64,000 bases of DNA, taken from assembly GCA_035640455.1 (NCBI GenBank), contig DASQWB010000141.1, positions 1-64,000 on the forward strand, read 5' to 3'. Position 1 is the stretch's first letter. Every line of letters starts with the position of its first letter. Source of the stretch: AC-50 sp035640455 (GTDB lineage: Bacteria; Actinomycetota; Thermoleophilia; Gaiellales; Gaiellaceae). Positions 16,440 to 24,231 of this stretch are shown here, one piece after another. The position numbers and the translations under genes were made by a program. The notes beneath the pieces are model-generated. The model did not search any database and was not told where the DNA came from. It was given only the letters and a program-made list of their open reading frames with translations.

Positions 16440-16893
16440 GACCACCACCGTCGAGCGGGAGATCGCGATCGCCGCGAGCCCCGAGACCGTCTGGCAGTTC
16501 CTCGTCGACCCCGAGAAGGCCACACGCTGGATGGGCGAGACCGCCTCGCTCGACGCGCGGCCCGGCGGCGATTACCGCGTCGGCGTCATCCCCGGGCATA
16601 CCGCGGCCGGCGAGTTCGTCGAGGTCGACCCACCGCGCCGGCTCGTCTGGACGTGGGGCTGGGAGCCGGGCGCCGAGGGGCCGAACCCCGTGCCGCCCGG
16701 CTCGAGCACGATCGAGATCGAGCTTCTGCCCGCCGGCGAGGGGACGACGCTGCGGTTCCGCCACTTCGACCTGCCGAGCGCCGAGGCCGCGCAGTCGCAC
16801 GCGCACGGCTGGGATCACTACTTCGAGCGGCTCGTGGTGGCGGCGCGCGGCGACGACCCCGGCCCGGATCCCTGGCTCAGCGGCGAGATGTAA
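16423..16893 (+). CDS. SRPBCC / AHSA1-like ligand-binding protein
   Basis: 156 residues of the START/Bet v 1-like fold. It opens with VEREIAIAASPETVWQFLVD, the typical first strand and helices, and contains TAAGEFVEVDPPRRLVWTWG and a C-terminal helix (AQSHAHGWDHYFERLVVAAR). These features match the AHSA1/SRPBCC proteins encoded next to ArsR regulators in actinobacteria. The ATG is preceded by GAGAGGAGGCAGAGAAGC and lies within the end of the regulator gene, giving strong coupling. It likely binds a hydrophobic small molecule; the ligand is unknown. Confidence 0.85.
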   Translation: MEATTETTTVEREIAIAASPETVWQFLVDPEKATRWMGETASLDARPGGDYRVGVIPGHTAAGEFVEVDPPRRLVWTWGWEPGAEGPNPVPPGSSTIEIELLPAGEGTTLRFRHFDLPSAEAAQSHAHGWDHYFERLVVAARGDDPGPDPWLSGEM

Positions 16894-16902
16894 CGGCGGC
16901 TT

Positions 16903-17712
16903 CTAGCCCTTCAAGTCCGGAAGCTGCACGGACGAGATCTGGCCGCCTGCGCGCCTCGTCGTCACCGCTCCACTTCGTGCGCCGGCTGGAAGCTCGGCGA
17001 ACGCCACGTTTCCCTCGAGCGACACCGGCACGTTCGAGCCGTCGATCAAGAGCTCGACCCTGCGGAGATCGTCCGCCGCTAGCCCGACGAAGACGCCCGG
17101 CAGACCGTCGTCTCCGCCGCCGACCACAAAGGCCAGGCCGCTCCTCGCCGCCGCAGATCCTCCGGCGACGCAGACACCTCCGTAGCCGGTGAGGATGAAG
17201 CACGGCGTCCCGGCTCTGCTCTCGAGGCCGTAGACGTCGCCATGGCCCTTGCCGAGGTTCCTCCGCAGCAGCCGGACGGAATTGGCGTCGGCCGGAGCTG
17301 AGCCCGTCAGCTCCCCGACGTGTGCGACGAATCTCGCGACTTCGGCGGGGACACGTGCCTGCGGCGGGAGCGACGTGAGCCGCCCGACGCTGAACGTCGA
17401 CGGCGCATAGTCGCCGCCGAGTGTCCCAGTCCGCTTGATCTCCCGCAGGGCGCGCTGGGCCTGCGCCACCGTGATGAGGCCGTTCGCGCTGAGCACGACT
17501 ACCTCCTTGCGAAGGAACCACTCGCGCTCCTTCGGATCTGTCGGTACGCCCGGCTTCGTCGCGAGCGACTCGATGTCGACGTGCGGCTTCGGTTTCAGCG
17601 TGGGAGTTGCTTGGTCTCCGCCGCGCCCGAGGGCGCTGGCAGCGGTCGTTATCGCCGCGGTGAGTACGGCGAGCGCCACAGCGGCTTTGACGACTCTCCA
17701 GTCGGGTTTCAT
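16903..17712 (-). CDS. Membrane-anchored extracytoplasmic partner of the preceding small secreted protein
   Basis: 269 residues: short basic N-terminus, one membrane helix (VVKAAVALAVLTAAITTAAS), a charged helical region (about 50-150) and a C-terminal beta-rich domain with two cysteines in RAGTPCFILTGYGGVCVAGG and the strand pattern LRRVELLIDGSNVPVSLEG. ATG 17712 follows GGGGGA and is 13 bases after the stop of the small secreted gene, so the two form an operon. The C-terminal pattern recurs in the protein at 47135-47857, which also follows a small secreted protein. Function unknown. Confidence 0.72.
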   Translation of the reverse strand: MKPDWRVVKAAVALAVLTAAITTAASALGRGGDQATPTLKPKPHVDIESLATKPGVPTDPKEREWFLRKEVVVLSANGLITVAQAQRALREIKRTGTLGGDYAPSTFSVGRLTSLPPQARVPAEVARFVAHVGELTGSAPADANSVRLLRRNLGKGHGDVYGLESRAGTPCFILTGYGGVCVAGGSAAARSGLAFVVGGGDDGLPGVFVGLAADDLRRVELLIDGSNVPVSLEGNVAFAELPAGARSGAVTTRRAGGQISSVQLPDLKG

Positions 17713-17725
17713 GGCTTCCCCCGAT

Positions 17726-18097
17726 CTAGGTGTTGCCGGTGTCGCAGAAGTCGACCCGCACGGGGTAGAGGTTGGCCCCGGACGCTCCGCAATACGCCGT
17801 CCCATACGCAATCGTGCGCGAGTCGAAGATCGACCCCGTGTTGGACCACATCCAGGAGGTGGAGGTCCCATCAGTGCGTCCGTACTTCGTGCCCATGTAC
17901 GGCGACCCGCCGCAGCAGGCGGTGAACCCGACGGCGTTGAACGTGTGGCTGTTCCACGCCGAGTTCGCCGATGAGCCGGCGTACCACAAGGCCGAGGTCA
18001 CGTAGCGCTGGTACCACGCGCTGGCCGGCGAGGCGAACGCACAAGCAATCGCTCCGAACAGGGCGAGCGTCGCCAGGAAGTGCCGCGTTCCCGTCAT
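17726..18097 (-). CDS. Small secreted Cys/aromatic-rich protein
   Basis: 123 residues. A clear signal peptide (FLATLALFGAIACAFASPASA) is followed by a mature chain of about 95 residues rich in Ser, Thr, Asn, Tyr and Trp with four cysteines (FTACCGGSP, TAYCGAS, VDFCDTG) and few charges. The size and composition suit a compact, disulfide-stabilised extracellular protein or peptide effector. No family was recognised. It is first of a two-gene operon with the membrane-anchored protein at 16903-17712; the same layout recurs at 46675-47857. Confidence 0.75.
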   Translation of the reverse strand: MTGTRHFLATLALFGAIACAFASPASAWYQRYVTSALWYAGSSANSAWNSHTFNAVGFTACCGGSPYMGTKYGRTDGTSTSWMWSNTGSIFDSRTIAYGTAYCGASGANLYPVRVDFCDTGNT

Positions 18098-18109
18098 GCC
18101 CTCGAAGGT

Positions 18110-18138
18110 AGTCTGAGAGCAGCGGCACCTAATGTCAA
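18110..18138 (-). promoter_or_regulatory. Candidate promoter of the secreted-protein pair
   Basis: On the reverse strand, TTGACA (18138-18133) and CAGACT (18115-18110) are 17 bases apart, in the most AT-rich stretch nearby. The first element is a perfect -35 consensus; the second matches the -10 poorly. Transcription would start a few bases before the ATG at 18097, giving a very short leader. Confidence 0.35.
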
Positions 18139-18165
18139 TTCATATTTACATTTTGCTCAAGAGGT

Positions 18166-18182
18166 GGCGCCCGCGGGGCGCC
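18166..18182 (-). terminator. Hairpin after trpB2
   Basis: GGCGCCC and GGGCGCC with a three-base loop form a seven-pair GC hairpin directly beyond the trpB2 stop. There is no T-run, so termination strength is uncertain. Confidence 0.45.
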
Positions 18183-18184
18183 GG

Positions 18185-19573
18185 CTACGCAGGAGTCGGC
18201 AGACCCTCGATCGCGTGCAGGGCCCGCTCGATTTCGCCCTCGTCCAGGTCGACGTCCTCGAGCTCGCCGGCGAAGTACTTGTCGTAGGCGCCCATGTCGA
18301 AATGGCCGTGGCCGGAGAGGTTGAAGAGGATCGTCCGCTCCTCTCCCGCCTCGTCGGCGGCCTTCGCGACCTGGAGCGTCCCGTGGATCGCGTGCGCGGC
18401 CTCGGGCGCGGGCAGGATCCCCTCGCTCCCGGCGAAGAGGACGGCCGAGGCGAAGACGTCGTTCTGGAGGTAGGCCTCCGCGCGGATCAGCTCGTCGCGC
18501 ACGAGCTGCGAGATCAGCGGCGCGACGCCGTGGTAGCGCAGGCCGCCCGCGTGGATCGGCGCCGGGACGAAGTCGTGCCCGAGCGTGTGCATCGCGACGA
18601 GCGGCGTCAGCTTGCTCGTGTCGCCGAAGTCGTAGGCGTAGACGCCGCGGGTGAGCGTCGGGCAGGCGGCGGGCTCGCAGGCGAGGACGTCGATGTCGCG
18701 GCCGGCGATCTTCTCGCGCAGGAACGGGAAGGCGAGGCCGGCGAAGTTCGAGCCGCCGCCGACGCAGCCGACGACGACGTCCGGGAACGCGCCGGCCATG
18801 TCCATCTGGGCCAGGGCCTCCTGGCCGATCACGGTCTGGTGCAGGAGCACGTGGTTGAGGACCGAGCCCAGCGAGTAGGCGGTGTCGTCGCGGCCGGCCG
18901 CGTCCTCGACCGCCTCCGAGATCGCGATCCCGAGGCTCCCCGGCGAGTCCGGATGCTCCTCGAGGATCGCGCGGCCCGACTGCGTGTGGTCGGACGGGCT
19001 CGGGACGATCTCCGCGCCCCAGGCCTGGATCATCGAGCGCCGGTTCGGCTTCTGCTCGTACGAGATCTTGACCATGTAGACCTTGCACTCGAGCCCGATC
19101 AGCTTGCACGCGAAGGCGAGCGCGCTCCCCCACTGGCCCGCGCCCGTCTCGGTCGAGAGGCGCGTCCGGCCTTCCTTCTTGTTGTAGAACGCCTGCGCGA
19201 CCGCCGTGTTCGGCTTGTGGCTGCCCGGCGGGCTGACGCCCTCGTACTTGTAGAAGATGCGGGAGCGGGTGCCGATCGCCTGCTCGAGCCGGTGCGCCCG
19301 GTAGAGCGGCGTCGGCCGCCAGAGGCTGTAGATGTCGAGGACTTCCTCCGGGATCGGGATCTCCGGCTCCTCGGAGACCTCCTGGAGGATGAGCGCCATC
19401 GGGAAGATCGGCGAGAGGTCGTCCGGCCCGACCGGCTGCCCGGTGCCGGGGTGCAGCACCGGCTGGGGCGCCGTGGGCATATCGGAGCGGACGTTGTACC
19501 AGCGCCGCGGCAGCTGGGACTCCTCGAGGAGGAACTTGGTCTGGGTCCCAGCGGCGGCTCGGGTTTGCTGCAC
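18185..19573 (-). CDS. trpB: Tryptophan synthase beta chain, TrpB2 type
   Basis: 462 residues, longer than ordinary TrpB (about 400) and with the TrpB2-specific opening TKFLLEESQLPRRWYNV and HPGTGQPVGPDDLSPIFPMA. The PLP lysine is in GVSPPGSHKPNTA (K120), the substrate loop is TETGAGQWG and the phosphate-binding loop GGGSN is at 272-276. It condenses indole with serine to give tryptophan, and TrpB2 proteins often work without a TrpA partner. No other trp gene is adjacent. GTG 19573 gives the family-typical N-terminus; the longer open frame upstream is not supported. Confidence 0.9.
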   Translation of the reverse strand: MQQTRAAAGTQTKFLLEESQLPRRWYNVRSDMPTAPQPVLHPGTGQPVGPDDLSPIFPMALILQEVSEEPEIPIPEEVLDIYSLWRPTPLYRAHRLEQAIGTRSRIFYKYEGVSPPGSHKPNTAVAQAFYNKKEGRTRLSTETGAGQWGSALAFACKLIGLECKVYMVKISYEQKPNRRSMIQAWGAEIVPSPSDHTQSGRAILEEHPDSPGSLGIAISEAVEDAAGRDDTAYSLGSVLNHVLLHQTVIGQEALAQMDMAGAFPDVVVGCVGGGSNFAGLAFPFLREKIAGRDIDVLACEPAACPTLTRGVYAYDFGDTSKLTPLVAMHTLGHDFVPAPIHAGGLRYHGVAPLISQLVRDELIRAEAYLQNDVFASAVLFAGSEGILPAPEAAHAIHGTLQVAKAADEAGEERTILFNLSGHGHFDMGAYDKYFAGELEDVDLDEGEIERALHAIEGLPTPA

Positions 19574-19706
19574 GGCATGAGCATAGTCCGGCTCGCCGTC
19601 TCGTGCAGATGAGGCGGCCGGACGCAAAGTGCTTGATGCAGATGAAGTTCCGAACGGGTTGCGTGCGGACGTCACTTGCACCGCGACCTCCGCGCGAGAC
19701 TCGCGG

Positions 19707-21095
19707 TCACTGCACGAGCGGGCCACCGAGCCTGTTCAGCTCACCACTGATCGCAACTCGCACAGTGTCCCGCAGCGCTCGCAACCAATCGAGCTCCGCA
19801 CCTTGCATTGTGGTGAGGAGCGCGTTTGCGTACCAAGGATGTGACTGCTGAAGAGGATCCGACACCACAAACGCGCCGTAGTGAACGGTCGCATTCCGGC
19901 GGGCGTACCAGCATCGAACCGCTTCGTAAAGATTCGCGGCTGGAGCCAGACTGGTCGTTTCGTTCGCGAGCGTGAAATCAGTCTTCAAGAGTTCGTACAC
20001 GCGCGGTGCGGCATAGGTCGTCGTGTTGTGATTCCCGGGCCAAGGCGTCCCGTCGAGCCTTGTGACCGGCGTGCCCGATGGCAGGCGCGCACCGCTTAGA
20101 ACTTCGATGATGCTCCAGTAGCGAAAAAATGCAGCATCGATGTCGGGCTCGGCGACAGCTTGCGCGAGAAGGTCAAGCAGGACCGCGAGCAATGCGTCGG
20201 CGACCGTAGCTGCGTTCTGAGCGAGGAGCGTATGCTGGTCCTCACCCGCTGCGAGGCCGCCGTGGAGATTGCCGAGATAAATCTGATCTTCGTGGTAGAC
20301 GCGCACCTCGCCTGAAAGGACGTCTTCAATGACCGTGGCGATTGGACGTCCGCGCGCGAGCCTGTTGAGCGCCAGCAGATCGAGAATCCGGTTACGTTCG
20401 GATGCTGCGAAGTCGAACGCGAGATCGATGTTCGCTGCTTTTACGTGTGGCATGACGATCAGCGACCACGGACGATTGGAACTGCTCTGTTTCTGCCACC
20501 ACTCAGTGTCCATCGGTTCGTGGAAGTCGAGTCTTTCGAGCAGGTGGTTCAAAAGCGCTGCCTCGTCTGCGCCTGAGCTACCGGTCGAGGTGGGAATCAG
20601 CTGTACGCCTGGTAGCCGCAATGGTGTCCTCAACAGCAGCCGCTCGATGACGCTAACGACACGGAAAGTGGGCGCACCGGCCCCGCCGGGTCCGATCGCG
20701 GTTTCGTATCGCGCTGCCTGAGCTGCCTCGAGCTCCTGCTTTCTTCGTTGTAGATCTTCGGCTGAGGGATTCGCGATTTCGCCATTGAGTAACGCCTGCG
20801 CCACCGGAAGCGCCCCCGGTTGATCCCAGACCCGCTCGCCGCTTGGTGTGATGACGCGGAGCCTCGCAAGCTCAAGAAGTGTTTCCTCCCCGACGGTGAG
20901 GCTCCAGTCGACCTTGAACACGCCCTGTTGGTCGACCGCGCCCGGAACCGTTGCGACCCACCGCGTCACGATCTCACTTGTGCCGCGGATATCGATTTGC
21001 GCCGCACACCCCCCAAAGTCCGGAAGACCGTCGATCCGGCAGGTCAGCGTCTCGCCGTCGTTGGCAGCCGCCGGGGAGAGATCAGCAGTAAGCAT
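19707..21095 (-). CDS. HEPN-domain protein, Apea-like (possible defence or RNA-cleaving protein)
   Basis: 462 residues. The N-terminal 250 residues match nothing recognised; they include a charged helix (about 125-150). The C-terminal third has the HEPN pattern: FRYWSIIEVLSGARLP, a long helix, then CWYARRNATVHYGAF, whose R400-x4-H405 is the catalytic motif of HEPN RNases. Apea-like HEPN proteins are often associated with anti-phage or stress RNA cleavage. The gene is visibly less GC-rich than its neighbours and has no partner gene, suggesting transfer. ATG start with no clear ribosome site. Activity and role are inference. Confidence 0.65.
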   Translation of the reverse strand: MLTADLSPAAANDGETLTCRIDGLPDFGGCAAQIDIRGTSEIVTRWVATVPGAVDQQGVFKVDWSLTVGEETLLELARLRVITPSGERVWDQPGALPVAQALLNGEIANPSAEDLQRRKQELEAAQAARYETAIGPGGAGAPTFRVVSVIERLLLRTPLRLPGVQLIPTSTGSSGADEAALLNHLLERLDFHEPMDTEWWQKQSSSNRPWSLIVMPHVKAANIDLAFDFAASERNRILDLLALNRLARGRPIATVIEDVLSGEVRVYHEDQIYLGNLHGGLAAGEDQHTLLAQNAATVADALLAVLLDLLAQAVAEPDIDAAFFRYWSIIEVLSGARLPSGTPVTRLDGTPWPGNHNTTTYAAPRVYELLKTDFTLANETTSLAPAANLYEAVRCWYARRNATVHYGAFVVSDPLQQSHPWYANALLTTMQGAELDWLRALRDTVRVAISGELNRLGGPLVQ

Positions 21096-21182
21096 TCGGG
21101 GGACATGCTTGCACCCCCGTCTCAGGTCGGGTACACGCGGCCGGACAATCGGAGCCGTGTACTCGATCAGTGTCCGTGGAGC

Positions 21183-23546
21183 TCAGGCGGCGGCCTCGCG
21201 CCTCCCGGAAACCCTCGCCGACCCTACGGCGAGCAGCCGGTCGATCTGCTCGGGCGGGACCGGGCGCGCGAACAGGAAGCCCTGCGCTAGATCGCAGCCG
21301 AGCTCGCGCAGGGACGTCAGCTGCCCGTCGGACTCGATTCCCTCGGCGATCGCGAGCAGGCCCAGCGCGTGGGCCAGCGAGACCAGGTTCGCGGTGATCG
21401 CCGCGTCCTTCGCGTCGTGCTCGATGCCTTGGACGAACGAGCGGTCGACTTTGATCATGTCGACCGGGAAGCTCCGCAGCTGGCCCAGGGACGAGAAGCC
21501 GGTGCCGAAGTCGTCGACGGCGATTCGCACGCCGAGCTCGTGCAGCTCCTGGAGCTCGCCCCGCGCCCGCTCGCCGGCATGGCCTTCCTGGACGAGCGCG
21601 GTCTCGGTCACCTCGAGGCCCAGGAAGCCCGGCGGCAGCGCCGCGGCCTCGAGAGTCTCGTGCACTAGTGCACTAACCCCGCCCGCCGAGAGCTGCTTCC
21701 CCGAGAAGTTGACCCACGTGACGAACCCCTCCGGAAGTACTCCGGCCCGCACCCACCGCGCCGTCTGCGCGCACGCCGAGCGGAGCACGAACTCGCCGAG
21801 CGGCACGATCAGCCCGGTCGCCTCGGCAATCGGGATGAACTCCCCGGGCGGAACGGATCCGCGCCCGGGCGACTGCCACCGCAGGAGCGCCTCGACGCCC
21901 ACGATCGCGCCGGTGTCGAGCGTCATCTCGGGCTGGTAGTGGAGGCTGAACTCGCCGCGCTGGAGCCCGAGCCGCAGCTCGTGCTCCATCCCGAGCAGCT
22001 CGCCGAGCTCGCGGGCCATCTCGTAGCGGAACACCTCGTGCCGCCCGCGGCCGGCCTCCTTCGCCGCGTACATCGCGAGGTCGGCCTGCCGGATCAGCTC
22101 CTCGCTCTCGCCCGCGCCTCCCGCGTGCATGGCGATGCCGACGCTCGCTCCGAGAGCCAGCTCGTGGTCGGCAATCCGGATCGGCTCTGAGAGGTTCCGC
22201 ACAAGACGGTTTGCCGCGGCGACGGCCTGCGCCTCGTTCGTCCCCTCGAGCAGCAGCGCGAACTCGTCGCCGCCGAAGCGGGCCAGCGTATCGGCAGGCC
22301 GCGTGACCTCGCCGAAGCGCCCCGCGACTTCCTCGAGCAGCTGGTCGCCCGCGTCGTGGCCGAGGCTGTCGTTGACCTGCTTGAAGCCGTCGAGGTCGAG
22401 CATGAGCACGGCGAGGCCCTCCTGCGACCGCTCCGAGCGGGCGAGCGACTGGTCGAGCCGGTCGCGGAAGAGGGCGCGGTTCGGCAGGCCGGTCAGCCCG
22501 TCGTGGAAGGCCTGGTGCGTCAGCTCCTCCTCAAGCCGCACGCGCTCGGTGACGTCGCGGGCGTTCAGCACGATCCCGCGGATCTGGCGGTCGGCGCGAA
22601 GGTCGGTGACGTGCGCCTCGAGGTGGCGCCACTCGCGGAACTCGTTCGCGACCCGGAAGACGATCTCGTGCGGCTCACCGTGCTCGTAGGCGGCGCAGAC
22701 CAGGGGCCGGTCGTCCTCGTGCACGAAGCGCAGGAAGCCGTCGCCGAGCAGATCCTCCTCCGCGTGGCCGAGCATGTTCGCGACCGACTCGCTCGCGTAG
22801 CGGCAGCCACCGTGCCCGAAGACGAGCACGAGATCCGTGGACGAGGTGACGAGGCTGCGGAAGTGCGCGGTCTGGCGGCGGGTGGCGGCGATGAGGCCGA
22901 AGGCGAGGAGGAGCGAGGTGAGCAGGCCGACCGCTCCGAGCACGATCTCGATGACGATCAGGCGGGAGATGCTGCGGTCGTCCTCGGCGGCGATCGTCCG
23001 CGCGGCGTTCAGCGACACGTTGGAAGTCAGCGCCGAGAGCACCCGCAGACGCTCGACCGGGTCGCGGACGCTCAGCCGCTCGTCGGCCGTCAGTCTGATC
23101 CCGGTCACCGGCCGGCCGGCGAGCACCGCCGCGCCGGTCTCCGTCAGATCCCGGACCAGCCGCCGCCCCTGCTGGAGCTGGGCGCGGATCGTCCCGCCGG
23201 TCGCGCGTGGGAGCGGGGTCTCGTCGTCGTCGCCGTCGACTGCGGGAGCGACCCCGCCGTTCAGCAACACGTCGGCGCTCTCGCCGAGGAGCTTGCCGGT
23301 GTTCGCGGGATCGGCTTGAGCGCCGGCTCGCGAGAGCAGGATCTCCTGCACGTAGCGCTCGGCGAGGGTGCGCTGGCGCGCCGCGACCTCGAGCACCGAC
23401 GCGCGATGCTGCGAGCCGCGGGTCGCCCAGATCGAGACTGTCACGGTGAGGGTCGAGAAGAGCGCGAAGGTCGCGAGGATCCCGGTGATCGTCCGCCGCC
23501 CGCGCGTCGCGAACGGCCTGAACGCCTGGCGGCGGCGCCGAATCAC
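21183..23546 (-). CDS. Membrane PAS-GGDEF-EAL cyclic-di-GMP protein
   Basis: 787 residues. Two membrane helices (about 20-42 and 195-220) flank an outside sensor with a PilJ-like helix (VAARQRTLAERYVQEILLSR). A PAS domain follows (about 235-340), then GGDEF (about 345-510) with intact GGDEF at 425-429 and a product-inhibition RxxD five residues before it, then EAL (about 520-775) with EAL at 552-554, DDFGTGFSSL and KVDRSFV intact. It can in principle both make and break cyclic di-GMP. The ATG overlaps the cupredoxin gene stop by four bases (ATGA), so the two are coupled. Confidence 0.92.
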   Translation of the reverse strand: MIRRRRQAFRPFATRGRRTITGILATFALFSTLTVTVSIWATRGSQHRASVLEVAARQRTLAERYVQEILLSRAGAQADPANTGKLLGESADVLLNGGVAPAVDGDDDETPLPRATGGTIRAQLQQGRRLVRDLTETGAAVLAGRPVTGIRLTADERLSVRDPVERLRVLSALTSNVSLNAARTIAAEDDRSISRLIVIEIVLGAVGLLTSLLLAFGLIAATRRQTAHFRSLVTSSTDLVLVFGHGGCRYASESVANMLGHAEEDLLGDGFLRFVHEDDRPLVCAAYEHGEPHEIVFRVANEFREWRHLEAHVTDLRADRQIRGIVLNARDVTERVRLEEELTHQAFHDGLTGLPNRALFRDRLDQSLARSERSQEGLAVLMLDLDGFKQVNDSLGHDAGDQLLEEVAGRFGEVTRPADTLARFGGDEFALLLEGTNEAQAVAAANRLVRNLSEPIRIADHELALGASVGIAMHAGGAGESEELIRQADLAMYAAKEAGRGRHEVFRYEMARELGELLGMEHELRLGLQRGEFSLHYQPEMTLDTGAIVGVEALLRWQSPGRGSVPPGEFIPIAEATGLIVPLGEFVLRSACAQTARWVRAGVLPEGFVTWVNFSGKQLSAGGVSALVHETLEAAALPPGFLGLEVTETALVQEGHAGERARGELQELHELGVRIAVDDFGTGFSSLGQLRSFPVDMIKVDRSFVQGIEHDAKDAAITANLVSLAHALGLLAIAEGIESDGQLTSLRELGCDLAQGFLFARPVPPEQIDRLLAVGSARVSGRREAAA

Positions 23547-23968
23547 GAGCCCACCACCAGCTTCCTGTGCATGCCGCCGAGGTAGTGGCCGGACATGTTG
23601 CAGAAGAGCTCGTAGGTCCCAGGCGCGAGGTGCAGCCGCAGCGTCCTCACGCTGTACGGCTGCCCGGGCTCGAGCGCACCGGCGATCGTCGGCTCGAGCT
23701 TCTCCTCGCTGACCGTGGTGCCGTCCCGGCGAAACGGCAGCCGCGAGCCGCGCACGCGTACGACGATCAGCTCATGCGCGTCGGGGCCGCGATTGCGTAC
23801 CGAGAGGAGTAGGTCGCCCGAGCGGACGTGCCTCGGTGCGGAGATCCGGAAGTCGCGCTCGGTGATGCGGACGCGCGTCGCATGGGCGTCGGCGGCGGGC
23901 CGGCCGCTTCCGCAGCCGGCGACCGCGAGCAGCACGAACGAGACGGGTGCAAGTAGCCGCAGTCGCAC
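23543..23968 (-). CDS. Cupredoxin-like lipoprotein
   Basis: 141 residues. The lipobox LLAVAGC places the lipidated cysteine at 19. The mature domain is a plastocyanin-type beta sandwich with a complete type-1 copper set: H65 (PDAHELIVV), C123 and H128 (FCNMSGHYLGG) and M133. It would carry electrons or bind copper at the outer face of the membrane. Its coupling to a cyclic-di-GMP protein is unusual and could mean that a copper or redox state feeds that sensor; this is inference from the four-base gene overlap only. Confidence 0.85.
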   Translation of the reverse strand: MRLRLLAPVSFVLLAVAGCGSGRPAADAHATRVRITERDFRISAPRHVRSGDLLLSVRNRGPDAHELIVVRVRGSRLPFRRDGTTVSEEKLEPTIAGALEPGQPYSVRTLRLHLAPGTYELFCNMSGHYLGGMHRKLVVGS

Positions 23969-23996
23969 CCCGATTGTTTCGACCGCTACGAGGGGC

Positions 23997-24107
23997 TCAG
24001 ATCACACCCAAATGGGGGACGCCTGTGATGCTCACGACGCGGTCGAAGTGCTCCGACATGCGCGCGACGAGCGCCCGCGGAGACGGACGTAGACGCCACT
24101 CGGACAC
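23997..24107 (-). CDS. Possible 36-residue ORF with a DsrE-like C-terminus
   Basis: GTG at 24107 follows GAGGGT at seven bases and opens a 36-codon frame ending ARMSEHFDRVVSITGVPHLG and two more residues. The segment RMSEHFDRVVSI closely matches the end of the DsrE-family protein at 31687 (HMTEEFDRVVSL). It could be the remnant of a DsrE-like gene or a real small protein. The rest of the 23969-24231 gap shows nothing else beyond the leader of the MoxR operon. Confidence 0.35.
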   Translation of the reverse strand: MSEWRLRPSPRALVARMSEHFDRVVSITGVPHLGVI

Positions 24108-24231
24108 GCGGGAGACCCTCGCCGCAGCCGAGAATCACCTCGATCGACACTCGCGCTCTCGCGGCTCTTAGCCCAAACTTAAGCCGGCGTGGTCTCCTAT
24201 CGAGAGCGCCCACGAGGAGAGGAGCAGAGCC

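Noticed and set aside
18080..19612. Forward frame of 510 codons opposite trpB2
   Set aside because: Arg/Asp/Leu-rich shadow; the reverse strand has all TrpB2 motifs including the PLP lysine.
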